A stretch of 64,000 nucleotides of DNA from Chitinophaga sancti (GTDB lineage Bacteria > Bacteroidota > Bacteroidia > Chitinophagales > Chitinophagaceae). The translations under genes were made by a program, and so were the position numbers. The notes below the pieces were generated by a model. It did no database searches. It saw only the letters and a program-made list of their open reading frames with translations, and was not told the origin of the DNA. Location of the stretch: NCBI RefSeq assembly GCF_034424315.1, contig NZ_CP139972.1:4216001-4280000 (forward strand), given 5' to 3'. Of this stretch, positions 35,880 to 44,624 are shown one piece after another; within the stretch, counting starts at the first letter, position 1; every line of letters starts with the position of its first letter.

Positions 35880-38879
35880 TTAAAATGTGGCATTCACCCC
35901 AAATTGCAGCATCCATGTCGCCGGTGCATCTATCCCAATCAAATTCACATCCTCCGGATCTATCCCCTTCCACTTCTGCCTGTAAGGCGCAATGATCAAA
36001 GGCTGCTTCACATCCACCGAAAACCGCACCGACTCCATCTGCCACCTGTCCATCAACTTCTTCGGCAACGAATACCCCAGGCCAATATTCCTGATCTTAA
36101 AATAAGACCCGTCAAAATAACTCAGCGTATTGTAGTTATTCGGCCGCTCCTGGTTAGAGTTCGGACGGGGAAACGCATTCGAAGGATGCGATGGCGTAAA
36201 GTATTCCACATCCAGATTATTATACCTTCCAAACAAGGTATTATACGTCGCATAAAAATCACTCTTAATCATACTACCCATACGCGCAAACGCTACCACC
36301 GAAAAATCAAATCCCTTGTAACTAAAACGCTGCGTCATGCCTCCCGACCACTTAGGCTGTGATGATCCTAAGATCACCCTATCCTTATCCGTGATCGCCT
36401 TATCACCATTCACATCCGCTAACTGTATCTCTCCCTGATGCTGCTTATACACCTGCGCCGCTTCCTCGGTTTGCCAGATCCCCACTTTCTTATAATCATA
36501 ATACACATAAGTAGGTTGCCCCACAAACCATCCATTGCCCACATCCTGTGTCTTACCTTCTCCCAGGGCTAATATCTTCTCACGGTTAACAAAGAAGTTC
36601 ACATCCATCGTCCAGCTAAACCCACTCTTCGTTTCAATATTCACAGTAGAAAGCCCTATTTCAATTCCCTTATTCTGCGTTACCCCCGTATTCTCTAACA
36701 CATAATCAAACCCATTACTATAGGGCAAAAATTTCTGCAACAACAGATCCGTCGTCTTCTGCTTATACACATCTACCGTACCACTGATCCTTCCTTTCAG
36801 CACACTGAAGTCAAGACCAATATTCGTTGAGGTCGTCGTTTCCCATGTCAGATTAGGATTACGCAATAAGATAGGAGAATATCCCAGCGTACCCTTATTG
36901 TTAAATGCATAAGTCGTTCTACCCAGCAAACCCTGCGTAGCATAAGGCGGAATACCTGTATTCCCAATCTTGCCATAACTTGCACGCAATTTCAGGTTAT
37001 CAAAGAATCCCGTTCCCTGCATAAAACGCTCCTTCGTGATATTCCACCCCAAAGCCACAGAAGGGAAATATCCCCACTTATGCCCCGGAGCAAAACGTGA
37101 TGAACCATCTGCACGAACAGTCAGGGTAACAAGGTACCTGTCATCATATCCATAATTCACACGACCCATATAGGACAAGATCGTCCATGTTCCCAGGCTA
37201 CTTCCAATTCCCGTTACATTCGCAGCCTGCCCTAAACCATAATACTCCTGCCACTCCACCGGGATACCTCTTACCGAAGCAGAGGAACTATCCTCCCGCT
37301 GGCGTTGCACACTATACAATGCCGTCACACCTAAATTATGTTTCTCATGAAAAGTCTTATTGTAGGTCAACAGGTTCTCTATCGTATAAGCCCACACGAA
37401 CTGGCTCTGTTTTGTAGCAGTCGCATCGCCTCCCCCTATGAGCAGGTCAGTACTATTCTTCCCCAAAAACAATCCATAGTTATTCTGCTGCAGATCTGTT
37501 CCTACATTCAGGCGATATTTCAAACCATCGAGAATGGCCACTTCGCCATACAGACTATTGAAGAACCGAAGATGATATAAATTCTCTACCCTATTCCCGG
37601 GTACATAATTCAATAAAGCATTGGGTTGCTGGTTATCACCGGTTGGGTAGGTAATAAGATGTCCATTGGCATCATAAGGATCTGCGATTGGTAACATTTT
37701 CAATGCATCTCCCATTCCATTATAACTACTGCCTTTGCGCGTACTGTAAGCAGCAGACATCGATGTACCCACTGTAATGCGCTTACCTATTTCCTGGTCC
37801 ACCGCTACATGCAGGTTATAGCGCTCATAACTCTGCAATTTCAACACACCCTGGTCTTTAAAATATCCCCCCGTTACCGAATACCTGGTCTTATCCGTTC
37901 CTCCACTTACACCAAGCGAGTGCCTTGTTTGCCATCCCGAACTAATCAACAGATCCTGCCAATCCGTATTCACACCTCTCTTAATATTAGCCAGCTCCGT
38001 CGTATTAAAAATCTTAGCATCAGCAGCAGCTGGGTTATTATCATCATAAGTGCCAGTGGTACGATACGCCTCCCGCTTCATTTCAATATACTGCTGACTA
38101 TCCATCATATCCGTACGACCCAGGGCATGCACATAGCCATATATACCACTATAACTTACCACGGGTCTGCTGGCACTCTTCCCTTTTCGCGAGGTGATCA
38201 GCACCACCCCATTTGCACCACGCGAACCATAAATAGCAGTGGCCGAGGCATCTTTCAATATATCCATCGAACTGATGTCCGAGGGATTGATATCATTCAT
38301 CGCACCCGCAAACGGAATTCCATCTACCACATACAAAGGATCATTCCCTGCAGAAAGCGATCGGGTACCTCTCACACGTACCCTGGGTTCATCACCCGGC
38401 TTCGCACTATTATTAATAACATCAATACCCGGTGTCCTCCCCTGCAATGCCTGCTGTGCATTGGTAACCGGCACTTCCATAATTGCCTTGCTGCTGATAG
38501 AAGCAATAGAACCTGTTACATCCTTCTTCTTCTGTTGTCCATACCCTACTACGACCACCTCTTCCAGTTTCTTGTTGTCTTCGGCCAACTTCACATCAAG
38601 CGTAGTCCTGTTATTAACGGGAATTTCCTGTTGCAAATACCCAATAAACGAAATGACGATAGTAGCGCCGGGCGAGACTTTCAACTTATAAGCACCCATC
38701 GCATCAGTAACAGTACCTGTCGATTTTCCTTTTACGGCTACCGTAGCCCCAATAACAGGATTACCATCCGGTGATGTCACCCTTCCCGATAGATTAACAA
38801 GCTGTTGCGCGCGAATAAGGGTTCCCAGCAATAGTAGATACAGGAGTATCACCCCCGTTTTCGATAACGTGTTTTTCAT
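35880..38879 (-). CDS. SusC/RagA-family TonB-linked transporter (second locus)
   Basis: 999 aa, no STN domain, so no sigma/FecR signalling is expected. Signal peptide 1-24 (MKNTLSKTGVILLYLLLLGT), carboxypeptidase-like beta-sandwich about 28-105 (GRVTSPDGNPVIGATVAVKG), SusC signature VVVVGYGQQKKKDVTGSIAS, plug about 110-225 (ATAIYGSRGANGVVLITSRK), then the beta-barrel ending FGVNATF. It imports a glycan fragment over the outer membrane with energy from TonB. A 425-base regulatory region with LacI-type operators separates it from the divergent DUF1080 gene, so a LacI-family regulator probably controls it. Confidence 0.95.
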   Translation of the reverse strand: MKNTLSKTGVILLYLLLLGTLIRAQQLVNLSGRVTSPDGNPVIGATVAVKGKSTGTVTDAMGAYKLKVSPGATIVISFIGYLQQEIPVNNRTTLDVKLAEDNKKLEEVVVVGYGQQKKKDVTGSIASISSKAIMEVPVTNAQQALQGRTPGIDVINNSAKPGDEPRVRVRGTRSLSAGNDPLYVVDGIPFAGAMNDINPSDISSMDILKDASATAIYGSRGANGVVLITSRKGKSASRPVVSYSGIYGYVHALGRTDMMDSQQYIEMKREAYRTTGTYDDNNPAAADAKIFNTTELANIKRGVNTDWQDLLISSGWQTRHSLGVSGGTDKTRYSVTGGYFKDQGVLKLQSYERYNLHVAVDQEIGKRITVGTSMSAAYSTRKGSSYNGMGDALKMLPIADPYDANGHLITYPTGDNQQPNALLNYVPGNRVENLYHLRFFNSLYGEVAILDGLKYRLNVGTDLQQNNYGLFLGKNSTDLLIGGGDATATKQSQFVWAYTIENLLTYNKTFHEKHNLGVTALYSVQRQREDSSSASVRGIPVEWQEYYGLGQAANVTGIGSSLGTWTILSYMGRVNYGYDDRYLVTLTVRADGSSRFAPGHKWGYFPSVALGWNITKERFMQGTGFFDNLKLRASYGKIGNTGIPPYATQGLLGRTTYAFNNKGTLGYSPILLRNPNLTWETTTSTNIGLDFSVLKGRISGTVDVYKQKTTDLLLQKFLPYSNGFDYVLENTGVTQNKGIEIGLSTVNIETKSGFSWTMDVNFFVNREKILALGEGKTQDVGNGWFVGQPTYVYYDYKKVGIWQTEEAAQVYKQHQGEIQLADVNGDKAITDKDRVILGSSQPKWSGGMTQRFSYKGFDFSVVAFARMGSMIKSDFYATYNTLFGRYNNLDVEYFTPSHPSNAFPRPNSNQERPNNYNTLSYFDGSYFKIRNIGLGYSLPKKLMDRWQMESVRFSVDVKQPLIIAPYRQKWKGIDPEDVNLIGIDAPATWMLQFGVNATF

Positions 38880-39163
38880 TACGTAGAATTTTAGAGTAAC
38901 AGAATAGTCAATAGTCGATCGTCACTCATGCTGATCATTCTAAGCCAGGCACAGACCATTCCCCACCGCTTCCTAAGGAATCAGTTTTCATGGGCAACGT
39001 GCTTAGCAGAATGAAAAATGAGTCACAACTTCTTTAGTTTATTTCGAGTCTATACAATGGCCCTCCTTTTCCGGCAGTTAACGACTTGAGCTTTAATTAT
39101 TCTTTTGGTTTTTCTTACAATTCCGGCTCGGGGCAATACAAGTTAAGTAGATTCGTTATAAAT

Positions 39164-39177
39164 TGCAAACGATTGCA
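39164..39177. promoter_or_regulatory. LacI-family operator 1
   Basis: TGCAAACGATTGCA fits the palindromic LacI/GalR pattern TGCAAnCGnTTGCA exactly, centred on CG. Confidence 0.65.
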
Positions 39178-39242
39178 TAAATTTAGAGAGAAGTTAGTAG
39201 TCCTTGATTAAAAAGGATTTCTACCGCTCATCACATAAATGG

Positions 39243-39256
39243 TGCAATCGGTTGAA
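39243..39256. promoter_or_regulatory. LacI-family operator 2
   Basis: TGCAATCGGTTGAA, one mismatch to TGCAAnCGnTTGCA. The centre lies 79 bases from that of operator 1 and about 50 bases before the predicted start of the DUF1080 transcript. Confidence 0.5.
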
Positions 39257-39286
39257 TAAATGAGTGTTATTATTTATTTTTAAAAC

Positions 39287-39294
39287 TAGTTTTG
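39287..39294 (+). promoter_or_regulatory. -7 promoter box of the DUF1080 gene
   Basis: TAGTTTTG matches TAnnTTTG and ends ten bases before the ATG at 39305, so the leader would be only a few bases. Confidence 0.5.
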
Positions 39295-39304
39295 GTTCAT
39301 TGTT

Positions 39305-40675
39305 ATGAAAAACACGTTACTGGTCTGTATTGTCCTGTTCCTCAGCGTTTGGGCAACAGCACAAAAGAAAGCTCAATGGCAATCCCTCTACAATGGTAAG
39401 GACCTCACAGGATGGAAAGAAGTAAATGGGACAGCTACCTATGAGGCTAAAAAAAATGAAATCGTGGGCACATCCGTCACGGGAAGCCCAAATTCCTTTC
39501 TCGCTACCGAAAAAGACTACGGTGATTTTATTTTAGAGCTGGAACTCAAGCTTGATGCGGAAATGAACTATGGTATTCAATTCCGTAGCGAAAGCAAAGC
39601 TGACTATAACAATGGTCGGGTACATGGTTATCAGATGGAAGTAGATCCCAGCGACAGAGCATGGAGCGGTGGCATTTATGATGAAGCACGTCGTGGATGG
39701 CTCTATCCATTAGATCTGAATCCAGCTGCGCAAAAGGCGTTCAAAAAGAAAGACTGGAACAAATACAGAATTGAGTGCAGAGGATCGGAGATCAGAACAT
39801 GGATCAATGGCGTTGCTTGTGCACATGTGATCGACGACATGACCCTGAAAGGCTTCATCGCCCTACAGGTGCATCAGATCTACAAACCTGAAGATGCAGG
39901 CAAACAGATCCATTGGCGCAATATCCGTATTTTAGAAAACCCGGAAGCTTCACAATATTCTCCTTACGATAATGTTTATGTGGTGAATAATGTACCGAAC
40001 TCAGTCTCTCCACAAGAGCAGAAAAACGGGTATTCATTAATATGGGATGGTAAAACATCCACAGGCTGGAGAAGAGTGAATAAACAAAACTTCCCCACCA
40101 CCGGTTGGACTATTCAGGATGGTTTACTTACCATCCACCAGTCTACAGGTGATGAAGAAGGTTCAGGTGGTGACATCATCACTGACAAACAATACGGTGC
40201 TTTCGACCTGGAGTTCGATTTCAAACTGACAGAAGGTGCTAACAGCGGTGTGAAATACTTTGTAAAAGAAGACTATGACACCAAAGGAAAATCAGCCATA
40301 GGACTGGAATTCCAGGTACTGGACGATGAACGTCACCCCGATGCCAAGCTTGGCCGCGATGGAGACAGAACCCTCTCTTCATTATACGACCTCATCCCCA
40401 GGAAGAAAGATGTTAACCAAAATGCATTTAGAAAAATCGGTGAATGGAACCATGGCCGCGTCATTGTATATCCAAATAATCATGTGGAACATTGGCTGAA
40501 TGGCATAAAGATGGTGGAGTATGAAAGAGGGTCAAAAGAATTTAAAGACCTCGTAGCGATTTCTAAATACAAAAATTGGAATAACTTTGGTCTTTGGCCA
40601 GAAGGACACATCTTACTCCAGGATCATGGAAACACTGTGTCATTCCGTAGCATAAAAATCAAAAATTTAAAATAG
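39305..40675 (+). CDS. Exported protein with two 3-keto-disaccharide hydrolase (DUF1080) domains
   Basis: 456 aa with signal peptide (1-19, cleavage near ATAQ). Two homologous jelly-roll domains follow: about 25-215 ([38 protein letters not shown]) and about 240-456 ([38 protein letters not shown]). DUF1080 domains are related to concanavalin-like lectins; some members hydrolyse 3-keto-glycosides. The two domains probably arose by duplication. The gene is divergent from susC of the second locus and shares its LacI-type operator region, so it likely acts on the same substrate. Confidence 0.9.
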   Translation: MKNTLLVCIVLFLSVWATAQKKAQWQSLYNGKDLTGWKEVNGTATYEAKKNEIVGTSVTGSPNSFLATEKDYGDFILELELKLDAEMNYGIQFRSESKADYNNGRVHGYQMEVDPSDRAWSGGIYDEARRGWLYPLDLNPAAQKAFKKKDWNKYRIECRGSEIRTWINGVACAHVIDDMTLKGFIALQVHQIYKPEDAGKQIHWRNIRILENPEASQYSPYDNVYVVNNVPNSVSPQEQKNGYSLIWDGKTSTGWRRVNKQNFPTTGWTIQDGLLTIHQSTGDEEGSGGDIITDKQYGAFDLEFDFKLTEGANSGVKYFVKEDYDTKGKSAIGLEFQVLDDERHPDAKLGRDGDRTLSSLYDLIPRKKDVNQNAFRKIGEWNHGRVIVYPNNHVEHWLNGIKMVEYERGSKEFKDLVAISKYKNWNNFGLWPEGHILLQDHGNTVSFRSIKIKNLK

Positions 40676-40716
40676 GTTAACAAGTTGATTTTGATTATTA
40701 ACCTAATTTTGCAGCG

Positions 40717-40902
40717 GGTATTAAAGCCGAAGCCGTCCGTTGAATGAAAATTTCTAGTGAAACAAGGCTGAAACTTAAACGATTGAGTTTACAGCAATCA
40801 TTTGAAAATGAGGAGAGTTGAGCTGATAAATACCTGATATTAATACGTTTTCATTGTTCACTGTTCTATATAAAACATTCCGATTCTTCGGAGTGTTTTT
40901 TT
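40717..40902 (+). ncRNA. Candidate small RNA with its own promoter box and terminator
   Basis: A -7 box TAATTTTG (40704-40711) lies 29 bases after the DUF1080 stop, and an intrinsic terminator ends at about 40902. The 186 bases between have no protein frame but several hairpins: GTATTAA (40718-40724) pairs with TTAATAC (40840-40846) as a closing stem, with GATTG/CAATC and CATTT/AAATG inside. It could instead be an untranslated trailer. No family was recognised. Confidence 0.3.
40873..40902 (+). terminator. Intrinsic terminator before the DUF885 gene
   Basis: AAACATTCCGA (40873-40883) pairs with TCGGAGTGTTT (40888-40898) through one G-T pair, loop ttct, followed by a T-run. It ends the candidate small RNA or the DUF1080 transcript. 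Confidence 0.8.
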
Positions 40903-40940
40903 ATTTTTAGCCCGTACACATCAACAAAATCTAAAGACAC

Positions 40941-42686
40941 ATGCTGTTTAAAAAACACTATCTCCTGCTGCCCTCGTTCCTGCTGGCAGTAGCTTGTGGT
41001 CAGCCTGGCAGGAAAACCGGTAATGGAGCCGATTCTCTACACCACCTCGTCCAGCAATATTACGATGACAGAATGGAATTGTTTCCGATGGAAGCAACTA
41101 TGAATGGAGAACATCAGTATGATAGTCTCCTGCAAATAGACATCAGCGAACATTTCCGTCATCGCCTCGATAGCTTTTACACCAGCTACGAAACCGCGCT
41201 CAATAGTGTAGATACTGCAGGCCTTACACCCAATGACCTGATCAGTTATCTCATGTTGCAACGCGATCTTTCCTTAAGTAAGGAGCGACTGAAATTCCCT
41301 GATCACTACATGCCTTTTGATCAGTTCAGCGGCCTCACCTTAATGTTGCCTTTATTTGGTTCCGGTGCCAGCGCACAACCATTCAAAACGAATGATGACT
41401 ATCGCCACTTCATGGCACGTATGAAATCCTTCTCTGAATGGGCTGACACTGCTATCGCCAATATGCGCAAAGGCATCGATGCAGGTGTGGTCTTACCTAA
41501 AACACTGGTAGTAAAAATCCTTCCTCAACTGGCAGACATCGCTAAGAAAGATACTGGCAACGTATTTTACGCTCCGTTGAAAACCCTGAAGGATACAGCA
41601 CTGGCAGCTGAGTATAGAGCAAGTATCGAGCAGTACATACTCCCCTCCTATGCACGTCTGCATGACTTCATTGAAAAGGAATACCTGCCCAAAGCCCGTA
41701 GCACCAGCGGTTATGGTGCATTACCAAACGGTAAGGACTGGTATGCCCTCTACAGCAAATACTGGACAACAACAAACCTGAGTCCTGATGAAATCTTTGC
41801 AATCGGTGAAAAAGAAGTAGCCCGTATCAAAGGTGAAATGGAAAAGGTGATGACAGAAACAGGCTGGAAAGGTGACCTGCCATCATTCTTCACTTATATC
41901 AGAACAGATAAGAAGTTCAAAATCTTCTCCTCCCCCAAACAAATCCTGGATAGTTTTGCTGCTATCAAAGACAGGATAATGCCAAAGGTAAAAGAGATGT
42001 ATGGCCACCTGCCTAAAACACCTTTTGAAATCAGGCAGACCGAAGCATTCCGCGCAGCCTCTGCAAGCGCAGAATACATGCAGGGAGCAGCTGATGGGTC
42101 AAGACCTGGTATCTTCTACGTGCCTATTCTGAATGCCAAAGAATTTGGTTACACAGGTATGCAATGCCTGTTTCTACACGAAGCAATACCCGGTCACCAC
42201 TTCCAGATCTCCATCCAACAGGAGAACGATTCGTTGCCTAAATTCCGCAGATTTAACTGGATTGGCGCATATGGGGAAGGTTATGCACTTTATTGCGAAA
42301 GCCTTGGAAAAGAATTAGGAATATATACAGATCCTTACATGTACTTCGGCAGATTAAGCGATGAAATTCACCGTGCTATCAGACTCGTTGTGGACGTAGG
42401 TTTACATTACAAAGGTTGGACCCGTGAACAGGCTATCAGGTATATGCTTGATTATGAACCAACCAGTGAGCAGGAAGCCACCGCGGAAATTGAGCGCTAT
42501 ATGGCCTTGCCGGCACAGGCTTTGTCCTATAAAATTGGCGAAATGAAAATCCGCGAACTGAGGAACAAGTATACCGCTGAGTTGGGAAATAAATTTAACA
42601 TCAAAGATTTCCACGATGAATTGTTGAAAGATGGCTGCGTACCATTAGATGTGTTGGAAGAAAAGATGGCAAGGAAATTCAAATAA
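40941..42686 (+). CDS. DUF885-family lipoprotein, putative zinc peptidase
   Basis: 581 aa. Lipoprotein signal MLFKKHYLLLPSFLLAVAC, lipobox AVAC. The family mark HEAIPGHHFQ (about 413-422) supplies the His-Glu-His metal ligands, followed by FRRFNWIGAYGEGYALYCES and the C-terminal AQALSYKIGEMKIRELR, all typical of DUF885. Structural studies place the family with zinc metallopeptidases; the substrate is unknown. The signal implies membrane attachment facing the periplasm or the outside. It has a terminator in front and a hairpin behind, so it is a single-gene unit. Confidence 0.92.
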   Translation: MLFKKHYLLLPSFLLAVACGQPGRKTGNGADSLHHLVQQYYDDRMELFPMEATMNGEHQYDSLLQIDISEHFRHRLDSFYTSYETALNSVDTAGLTPNDLISYLMLQRDLSLSKERLKFPDHYMPFDQFSGLTLMLPLFGSGASAQPFKTNDDYRHFMARMKSFSEWADTAIANMRKGIDAGVVLPKTLVVKILPQLADIAKKDTGNVFYAPLKTLKDTALAAEYRASIEQYILPSYARLHDFIEKEYLPKARSTSGYGALPNGKDWYALYSKYWTTTNLSPDEIFAIGEKEVARIKGEMEKVMTETGWKGDLPSFFTYIRTDKKFKIFSSPKQILDSFAAIKDRIMPKVKEMYGHLPKTPFEIRQTEAFRAASASAEYMQGAADGSRPGIFYVPILNAKEFGYTGMQCLFLHEAIPGHHFQISIQQENDSLPKFRRFNWIGAYGEGYALYCESLGKELGIYTDPYMYFGRLSDEIHRAIRLVVDVGLHYKGWTREQAIRYMLDYEPTSEQEATAEIERYMALPAQALSYKIGEMKIRELRNKYTAELGNKFNIKDFHDELLKDGCVPLDVLEEKMARKFK

Positions 42687-43027
42687 CACCATATTACCTT
42701 TTGCAGAGTGCAATCACCCTGCAAAAGGTAAATATTAAAATTAAATCTATACGCCCCAATTACTGCACAGCTTCCTGATAATCTGGATTTAACAATAAAA
42801 ATATGTGCCCGCTTTGAGAAAAGATACTTAAATTTATAGTGGGAATTTTATTATTTCAGGGAACATGAACCATTAAGGTTTTAGGAACGTTGCCATATCA
42901 CACAGAGACTCATCTATAACGAAAGCTATCCATTCAACGAGCCTTTTACCATTTTACATTTTTAAGATTTTCGCCTTATAAATTCACTGAGAGAAAGGAA
43001 TTTTTTAACTTTTAAGCTGCCAGTATT
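42687..43027. other. Gap between DUF885 and MmcQ/YjbR genes
   Basis: 341 bases. Holds the hairpin 42694-42731 after the DUF885 stop; further right I see only AT-rich sequence and no clear promoter. Confidence 0.5.
42694..42731 (+). terminator. Hairpin after the DUF885 gene, weak terminator
   Basis: TTACCTTTTGCAG (42694-42706) and CTGCAAAAGGTAA (42719-42731), loop of 12 bases. No U-run follows. Confidence 0.5.
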
Positions 43028-43381
43028 ATGTTTGACATGACCCTTAATTACTGCCTTGCTTTCCCTGCCGTAGTGAGGGAAGAGAAGTGGGATGATGATG
43101 TACGGTTTTCCGTAGGTGAAAAACTTTTTTGCATGATCTCAAAGACTTCACCACATCAGATTGCCCTGAAATGCAGGCTGGAGGATTTCCACCGCCTCAT
43201 TTCCCAACCGGGTATCGTTCCGGCCCCTTATCTGGCCAGGTACCACTGGGTACAGATCAAACAATTGGATACATTACCTGTACCGCAATTACAGTCTTTA
43301 TTACAGAATGCCTATGACCTGGTGGTAAATTCATTACCTCCGGAAGAAAGGGCGCAGATATTGCGGGAGCAAAGGGTATAG
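43028..43381 (+). CDS. MmcQ/YjbR-family protein
   Basis: 117 aa, a normal length for this small cytoplasmic family with a CyaY-like double-wing fold. Family features: MTLNYCLAFPAVVREEKWDD near the N-terminus, FSVGEKLFCMIS, ALKCRLEDFHRLISQPGIVP and HWVQIKQLDTLPVPQLQSLL. Some members bind DNA; the cellular role is not established. It is convergent with the TauE/SafE permease gene, with a bidirectional terminator between them. Confidence 0.9.
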   Translation: MFDMTLNYCLAFPAVVREEKWDDDVRFSVGEKLFCMISKTSPHQIALKCRLEDFHRLISQPGIVPAPYLARYHWVQIKQLDTLPVPQLQSLLQNAYDLVVNSLPPEERAQILREQRV

Positions 43382-43463
43382 TACCCCTGGATTTTTTGTG
43401 GTAGGAAGGTTTGCGCCTGACGCTGGCAGCGTTGAGGAACTCCTGTATACTCCTGAAAATATT

Positions 43464-43495
43464 AAAAGCTTTTACCCATGCAGGTAAAAGCTTTT
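43464..43495. terminator. Bidirectional terminator between MmcQ/YjbR and TauE/SafE genes
   Basis: AAAAGCTTTTACC (43464-43476) and GGTAAAAGCTTTT (43483-43495), loop catgca, T-run to 43497. Confidence 0.9.
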
Positions 43496-43524
43496 TTATT
43501 TGGTGGGTGGCCTGTGGCCGACAT

Positions 43525-44304
43525 TTAAGAGAAGACGGTGTATATGATGTCATATAAACCAAATACTATCAGCGTACACGCAAATACTTTTTCAAGTAAA
43601 GGTGTCTTCATCTTCACAGCAGTTTTCGCCCCTAAATAAGATGATGGGATCGCTGTCACTGAAAGTAATAATGCAATATTCCAGTCGATATGCCCCAGGT
43701 ACCAGTGCGCGATTGCCCCGGGAATAGAAAGTATAGCAGATAATACAATTGAACATGCCAATGCCTGCTTGATTGGCATCCTTAAACGCTTGATGAAGAA
43801 GCTGCTGAATAATACACCTCCCGCATTCGCTAACAAACCAGATAATAAACCAATACCGGTAGCAGCCAGGATCATTAATCCCTTGTGGAAATGCTGATCA
43901 GCTTCTACCTCCACATTCTTCTTCTTTAAGAAGGAAATCAACAATGTCGTACCTATGCTCATTATAAACAAGGCCGTACAGATCATCAGCGTTTCCCCTT
44001 TTAAGTAATGACTGAAAAAAGCGCCTACAACAGTTGCCGGTACACCAAATAATGCACCTAATCCAATCACACGTTTATCGAAAAGCTTTTCTTTACTATA
44101 TACCGCAGTGGCAGAAATTGTACTCGTAATAGAAGCAGGTAATGGGGAAGCCAGGGCAAAAAATGGATTTACACCGGCAAAGATCTGTAGCGCTGGCGTA
44201 CTCACTGCACTACCTCCCTTGCCCAGTAAACCGGAAAGATAACCCACGATCAATCCGATGGATAATATTACCCAATAATTAGTCTGTTGAAATAACGCAA
44301 TCAT
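43525..44304 (-). CDS. TauE/SafE-family permease
   Basis: 259 aa from the ATG at 44304 (MIALFQQTNYWVILSIGLIV); the frame extends 31 codons upstream but that part is hydrophilic and unlike the family. Seven to eight membrane helices are visible, with the first-half motif GYLSGLLGKGGSAVSTPAL and the second-half repeat GLLSGLLANAGGVLFSSFFI. TauE/SafE proteins export or import sulfite, organosulfonates or other anions. It lies 320 bases downstream of the ebo operon on the same strand, separated by a strong hairpin. A functional tie to ebo is possible but not shown. Confidence 0.9.
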   Translation of the reverse strand: MIALFQQTNYWVILSIGLIVGYLSGLLGKGGSAVSTPALQIFAGVNPFFALASPLPASITSTISATAVYSKEKLFDKRVIGLGALFGVPATVVGAFFSHYLKGETLMICTALFIMSIGTTLLISFLKKKNVEVEADQHFHKGLMILAATGIGLLSGLLANAGGVLFSSFFIKRLRMPIKQALACSIVLSAILSIPGAIAHWYLGHIDWNIALLLSVTAIPSSYLGAKTAVKMKTPLLEKVFACTLIVFGLYDIIYTVFS

Positions 44305-44624
44305 ATACAGGTTAGACACACTCCTGCCGGCTGGCAGGTCGTCGGTTGGTTTTGATGAATTTCCCTTTTTAGCAAATAAGTGTCGCGAACAAGCCAAAAG
44401 TACAGTGTTGGCGCAGGTTCAACAAAATTATCCGGGGTTCAGGCCATTACTAAAAGTTATGGGATATAACTTTATGTTATAATTCTGACAGTCGTGGCTT
44501 TAAGTGGGATATAGCCTACCAAGTCTAGGAAATATAGGCAGTCAGGGGATTTGGTAGGCAAATCCCCTGACTGCCATTTCTTATCTGAAAACAAGCCTTA
44601 TTACAATTGAGAAATCAAATTACT
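44305..44624. other. Gap between eboF and TauE/SafE gene
   Basis: 320 bases with one long hairpin (44537-44575) near eboF and no other recognised element. Confidence 0.5.
44537..44575 (-). terminator. Probable end-of-operon hairpin after eboF
   Basis: Perfect 16-base arms GGCAGTCAGGGGATTT (44537-44552) and AAATCCCCTGACTGCC (44560-44575), loop of seven. Only a weak TATATTT follows on the minus strand, so termination may be partial. Confidence 0.65.

Larger units (their letters stand above)
38880..39304. other. Divergent regulatory region, susC / DUF1080
   Basis: 425 bases without a gene. It holds two LacI-type operators (39164-39177, 39243-39256) and a -7 box for the plus-strand gene (39287-39294). 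No clear -7 box for the minus-strand susC was found. Confidence 0.6.

Noticed and set aside
37809..38774. Antisense frame of 321 codons inside the second susC
   Set aside because: Shadow of the SusC codon pattern; rich in Ile, Thr, His and Arg with no domain.
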